From Fidelibacterota bacterium UBA7301 (GTDB taxonomy: Bacteria > Fidelibacterota > Marinisomatia > Marinisomatales > TCS55): a stretch of 35,356 nucleotides of DNA. Of this stretch, positions 32,218 to 35,356 are shown one piece after another (position 1 is the stretch's first letter; the number at the start of each line of letters is the position of its first letter). The position numbers were made by a program, and so were the translations under genes. Location of the stretch: NCBI GenBank assembly GCA_002471845.1, contig DKQT01000015.1:1-35356 (forward strand). The letters are read 5' to 3'. The notes under the pieces were generated by a model. That model was not told where the DNA came from and did no database searches. It was given only the letters and a program-made list of their open reading frames with translations.

Positions 32218-32286
32218 CTATTTCACCATAGTCATGACTTCGTTGGTAACACCATGAGTGTGTTTTTCCAAAACATCACCTATCAT
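32218..32286 (-). other. Short 22-codon frame coupled to the M28 peptidase stop (doubtful)
   Basis: An ATG overlapping the peptidase stop (ATGA) opens a frame of 22 codons starting MIGDVLEKHTH and ending at a TAG at 32218-32220. It is too short to judge; it may be a remnant of a deleted gene or chance. Confidence 0.2.
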
Positions 32287-33743
32287 TTTTTTCTACCTCT
32301 TTTTCCGTCTAACCATTGGTACCATATTCCCATCATAGATTTCATCTGTTGCTCAAGGTCAGTAGATTCAACTAGTTTTTCAATATTTTGTCTTGACTGC
32401 CGTGGAAGATTGATATTGAGGTCGTTGGCGTATCCAAGAGTGACCGCGGCTACAATGGCCGAGTTCCGCTTCAATGCCTCTAAGTTGACTTTGTCGTAGG
32501 TATCAGATTCAGCATGATAATTAGGCGCATAATTTGCAGGCTCATGATTTGCAATTAGATTCCCTACCCCATGCATCATGAAATCAAAATTATCTGTCCC
32601 TACAAGAGGAATATCAATATTTGTAAACATGCCTAGATCTGTTAAAGGATCCATGATCTTGTTTGTAACATTTAAGACATCTGGGCGACCACCAGTAAAA
32701 AAACCGGTAATCGGGCCACTACCAATATCTACTGACATTGCCATGACATGATTATCAAGCTGTGATTCATATTGCTCGGTATAGGCCATTGATCCATACA
32801 GTCCAAGTTCTTCGCCATTCCAAAGGGCAAATCTGATCGTTCGTTTAGGCTTTAAGTCCAGTTTTATCATTTGGCGGGCTATATCAATCATCATTGCGAT
32901 ATTGCAGCCATTATCGTTTGCGCCCGTTCCAAGTCCCCAAGAATCCAAATGTGCACCAATTATGACTACTTCTTCAGGGCGTTCAGAGCCCTTGATTTCC
33001 CCAATAACATTATAAGATTTATAAGCACCACCCTTTCTCACGTTTATTTTTACCAAAAGAGCCAAAGATTCATCGTTACGCAAAATTCTCAAACATCTTT
33101 TAGCGTCTTCTCTGGCCATGACTACCATTGGTAAAGTATTCTCGAAGCTCCTTGATGCGTTGTGCCGATAAAGCAGCCGCATGGGGCGAGAAGACATATA
33201 AACCAAACCTTTTACACCGGCCTCATATGCCAAATCTTCAATCAGTACTGCATCAGCATATTCTTTAAAAAGACCATCTATATCAACCAGCTCATCCGTT
33301 TCAATAATGACGAAGTTCCCTCTTGCATTTTCACCCAGTTTTGCAAAATCATCGGTTGTACCATGTCCACCATCCACAAGTTTTCCTCTTAACCCAGTAC
33401 GGTGAGTTCCTTTTGAAAAGGTAAGGGCAACAACTCTAGGTTCAAATTCTGCAGCACCGCTAATTTGGGCAGAAGTTTCATTTTCAAGCCACAGTCCCGG
33501 CATTGTGAAGGCCTCTTTGCTGGCACTCACACCAGCCTCTTGGAATTTTTTTAATCCCCAGTCTATGGAAAGAGAATTGGCCCTTGACCCCGTTGGACGC
33601 CCTCCAATTACATCACACAATTCCTTTAAATCTTCTTCAATCGGAGTATCACCCAACAACCCTTCTATCAATTTATTTGTTTCTCTGTCTTGAGCTAAAA
33701 GCGTCCACAATAAGATAAAAGAAATAAGTATAAATTTTTTCAT
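32283..33743 (-). CDS. Secreted M28-family metallopeptidase (carboxypeptidase Q-like)
   Basis: From the ATG at 33741-33743 (AAAGGTG upstream) the product has 486 residues; a GTG at 33752 is in frame. It has a signal peptide, a protease-associated insert domain (about 110-235), and the complete M28 zinc-site set: IGAHLDSWGLGTGANDNG (His and Asp), WNGEELGLYG (catalytic Glu and ligand Glu), SVDIGSGP (Asp) and the late His in NYHAESDTYDKVN. Relatives are dipeptidases or carboxypeptidases of the plasma glutamate carboxypeptidase group. It is the third of a short same-strand group with an NTF2-like and an unknown secreted protein. Confidence 0.92.
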   Translation of the reverse strand: MKKFILISFILLWTLLAQDRETNKLIEGLLGDTPIEEDLKELCDVIGGRPTGSRANSLSIDWGLKKFQEAGVSASKEAFTMPGLWLENETSAQISGAAEFEPRVVALTFSKGTHRTGLRGKLVDGGHGTTDDFAKLGENARGNFVIIETDELVDIDGLFKEYADAVLIEDLAYEAGVKGLVYMSSRPMRLLYRHNASRSFENTLPMVVMAREDAKRCLRILRNDESLALLVKINVRKGGAYKSYNVIGEIKGSERPEEVVIIGAHLDSWGLGTGANDNGCNIAMMIDIARQMIKLDLKPKRTIRFALWNGEELGLYGSMAYTEQYESQLDNHVMAMSVDIGSGPITGFFTGGRPDVLNVTNKIMDPLTDLGMFTNIDIPLVGTDNFDFMMHGVGNLIANHEPANYAPNYHAESDTYDKVNLEALKRNSAIVAAVTLGYANDLNINLPRQSRQNIEKLVESTDLEQQMKSMMGIWYQWLDGKRGRKK

Positions 33744-33776
33744 TGTATTCACCTTTTAGTTATTGTTTATTTTATT

Positions 33777-34241
33777 CTAATTCGTACTGGCTTGGCTCGT
33801 ACCTGATCCGCCCGCAATCGGAGACCAATGAGAAGCACGGATTTTCCATCCATCGCCCTCTTTGACGTACGCTTGTGTAACGCGTGTCATATAATGACTG
33901 ACTGCTGGTGACCCCTTCGGCTTCATGGACCCTTCCGAATAATACATGGCAACAGCCGCTTTTCCCGGTACCAAAACGATGACTTCAATATGTTTTATGG
34001 ACATATTGACTTTTTCGTAATAATCCGGTCTGCCTGCTGGACTAATTTCATGTATTAGACCACCACTGGACCAAAATTCTAATGCACCTTTTTCAGAATA
34101 TTCAGCCATTGCTTTTTTATTTTTATTCAAATACGCATTACTTTTCATTATTTGTTCTATGATCTCCTCTTTATCACCAGCCATCAATGTCACTGGAACA
34201 GCGATACTCAAAACAATCAATGTCATTATGATTTTTTTCAT
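33777..34241 (-). CDS. Exported NTF2-like (SnoaL/DUF4440-type) protein
   Basis: The 154-residue product has a signal peptide (KKIIMTLIVLSIAVPVTLMAG) and then the cone-shaped NTF2-like fold: KEEIIEQIMKSNAYLNKNKKAMAEYSEKGALEFWSSGG, then RPDYYEKVN, strands with VLVPGKAAVAMYY and the closing VTQAYVKEGDGWKIRASHWSP. Members bind or modify small ligands, or are structural. The ATG at 34239-34241 is preceded by AAGGAGAAGGTG; a GTG codon just upstream is also in frame. Confidence 0.83.
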   Translation of the reverse strand: MKKIIMTLIVLSIAVPVTLMAGDKEEIIEQIMKSNAYLNKNKKAMAEYSEKGALEFWSSGGLIHEISPAGRPDYYEKVNMSIKHIEVIVLVPGKAAVAMYYSEGSMKPKGSPAVSHYMTRVTQAYVKEGDGWKIRASHWSPIAGGSGTSQASTN

Positions 34242-34258
34242 CACCTTCTCCTTTTTAG

Positions 34259-35011
34259 TTAGTTATTTTTAGGCGAACTTAAATCCGGGCGATCTTTGAG
34301 GATTTCTCGAACACGATATTTTACAACTTTTTGATAAATCGCATTCAAACGCTTCGCCTCTTTTTCACCGAGCACATCACTCATTCCTAATTGATTCGCA
34401 GGGGATTGCATACTCCCTGAAATTTCATTCATTGATTTTCCAGGGTATTCCCAAATCCATGTATCGGGATATTTGCCAGAAGCCACGCGATAAATATTAT
34501 GAGAAAGTGGATCTTTATTGGCCGTTTTTGTTTTTTTACCTGCCTCTACGAACTCTATATATTCGCCGTGTGCACCGGGCCGAACAACATTATGGGACAG
34601 ATGCCAATAGGGGCCTTTGGTTTTAGGTTTATAGCTCAAATCTTTTTCGAAGATTATAAGACTTATACCCGTGTTGGCGTTATTATCCACAAAGGGAACG
34701 ACATATTTTTCCCAGTGTTTAAAATCTTCAGGACTGCGAACGCGATTATCCATCGCCTTAAATGTATGGGGGCCGGACCAACCCATTAAAGATCCCGCGT
34801 TGGGACCGGTCAATACATCATGGTAATATTCCGGCCATTGGCCTTTACCATGGAATTTCTCAACATGATCTTTCAGGCCTTTTTCCAATTGGCTAATCTT
34901 CTCTGCCACTGGTTTTAAATACCATGTACGCCATACATTGCCACTTTCCTGGGCAACCAGCATGGCACAAGTAATTAGAGGAATAATAATCCCCAATATT
35001 CGCTTTTTCAT
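34259..35011 (-). CDS. Exported protein of unknown function
   Basis: The 250-residue product has a signal peptide (RILGIIIPLITCAMLVAQ) and a Trp-rich mature part: VWRTWYLKPVAEKISQLEKGL, a VLTGPNAGSLMGWSGPHTF stretch, and WHLSHNVVRPGAHGEYIEF followed by a Lys-rich segment. The paired YLKP-helix and VRPG-EYIEF segments look like two ferredoxin-like halves, as in dimeric alpha/beta-barrel proteins, and the upstream partial gene may be related. I cannot name a function. Start ATG with AAAGAGAA upstream. Confidence 0.78.
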   Translation of the reverse strand: MKKRILGIIIPLITCAMLVAQESGNVWRTWYLKPVAEKISQLEKGLKDHVEKFHGKGQWPEYYHDVLTGPNAGSLMGWSGPHTFKAMDNRVRSPEDFKHWEKYVVPFVDNNANTGISLIIFEKDLSYKPKTKGPYWHLSHNVVRPGAHGEYIEFVEAGKKTKTANKDPLSHNIYRVASGKYPDTWIWEYPGKSMNEISGSMQSPANQLGMSDVLGEKEAKRLNAIYQKVVKYRVREILKDRPDLSSPKNN

Positions 35012-35042
35012 TATTTTCTCTTTTTAGTTATTTATTGATTGA

Positions 35043-35112
35043 TTAGTTAGGGCTGCTACCACAATAATTGTGAGAAAAATTGAGCTTTGGAGGGATAGGC
35101 AGCCCCAACTAA
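35043..35112. repeat. Long inverted repeat in the leader of the unknown exported gene
   Basis: TTAGTTAGGGCTGC (35043-35056) and GCAGCCCCAACTAA (35099-35112) match as inverted repeats with one mismatch. Within the 42-base interior lies a second dyad, CACAATAATTGTG. The element fills almost all of the space between the two genes. It could be the terminator of the upstream gene, an mRNA-stability element, or a small non-autonomous mobile remnant. Confidence 0.7.
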
Positions 35113-35119
35113 ATCTGTT

Positions 35120-35356
35120 TTATCTCTTACCTAATTTCACCCAGTTATTATGGAGTCCAATATCCCTATGGCCCCAGCCATTGTATTTATTGGCTTTCTC
35201 AAACCAAGCCTGCCGTTCTTCTTCATCGGGCCAGGCCTTTTGAATGGTCGGCCAATTGAGGGCATTATTATCCGCATCTTCAAGATTTGCATATTCTGTA
35301 ACGGTTACAATGGGTGTATCGCCACCGCCCAGGGAACCTGACCAGTAGTGCCGCAG
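35120..35356 (-). CDS. C-terminal part of a protein of unknown function, cut by window edge
   Basis: The reverse strand is open from the window edge to a TAA at 35120-35122 (78 codons). The visible end contains HYWSGSLGGGDTPIVTVTEY, a helical RQAWFEKANKYNG and a final GHRDIGLHNNWVKLGKR. Codon pattern and continuity argue for a real gene. The GGGDTP...VTVTEYANLEDAD form suggests a strand and helix of a ferredoxin-like/NIPSNAP-type domain, possibly a paralogue of the next gene on this strand. Function not known. Confidence 0.75.
   Translation of the reverse strand: MRHYWSGSLGGGDTPIVTVTEYANLEDADNNALNWPTIQKAWPDEEERQAWFEKANKYNGWGHRDIGLHNNWVKLGKR

Overview
The window reads like a Gram-negative, didermic chemoheterotroph of the FCB assemblage. 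Marinimicrobia/SAR406 (Fidelibacterota) is my best guess, at moderate confidence. The reasons are an Omp85-type surface antigen, lipoproteins and heme-bearing barrels, a large secreted Asp-box (VPS10/sortilin-like) propeller, a piece of a type IX secretion C-terminal sorting domain, and many secreted peptidases and hydrolases. Coding density is high, several starts are TTG or GTG, and the single tRNA gene does not encode CCA.

Layout. At 1-900 a cyanophycinase gene runs off the left edge (minus strand). Next to it is a decayed small membrane-protein gene that has lost its start codon and carries an internal amber stop. At 977-6238 (plus) lie tdh-kbl (threonine to glycine plus acetyl-CoA) and secD-secF, closed by a strong terminator. 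At 6429-8391 (minus) is a NatAB-like ABC exporter. At 8518-11286 (plus) are a DMT permease, an O6-methylguanine methyltransferase, a DUF502 membrane protein and plsY. At 11297-15186 (minus) is a tight five-gene envelope operon: monoheme lipoprotein, heme-bearing outer-membrane barrel, diheme cytochrome c, unknown lipoprotein and Omp85-type barrel. I consider this the most interesting system in the window. It is followed upstream by a short, very well translated tandem-repeat protein with an elaborate leader, and by tRNA-Arg(TCT).

At 15899-18991 is the Asp-box propeller. At 19033-21898 are YbjQ, small membrane and secreted proteins, a metallo-beta-lactamase-fold hydrolase, a likely IS200/IS605 end scar, a Cys-rich lipoprotein, an esterase and an orphan sorting-domain fragment. 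At 21902-27568 (minus) is an eight-gene run: proline dehydrogenase, DadA-like oxidase, alpha/beta hydrolase, SDR, cupin, hot-dog protein, DMT permease and cold-shock protein. At 27893-31004 (plus) are a secreted amidohydrolase and a secreted Xaa-Pro aminopeptidase. At 31018-32077 (minus) a VapBC-type toxin-antitoxin pair abuts a truncated class V aminotransferase. At 32283-35356 (minus) are an M28 peptidase, an NTF2-like protein and two secreted proteins of unknown function; the last runs off the right edge.

Functionally, the window is dominated by peptide and amino-acid salvage: cyanophycinase, M24 and M28 peptidases, an amidohydrolase, proline and D-amino-acid oxidation, and threonine cleavage. 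To this are added envelope biogenesis and a possible outer-membrane electron-transfer module. All assignments come from reading the sequence; no database search was run.
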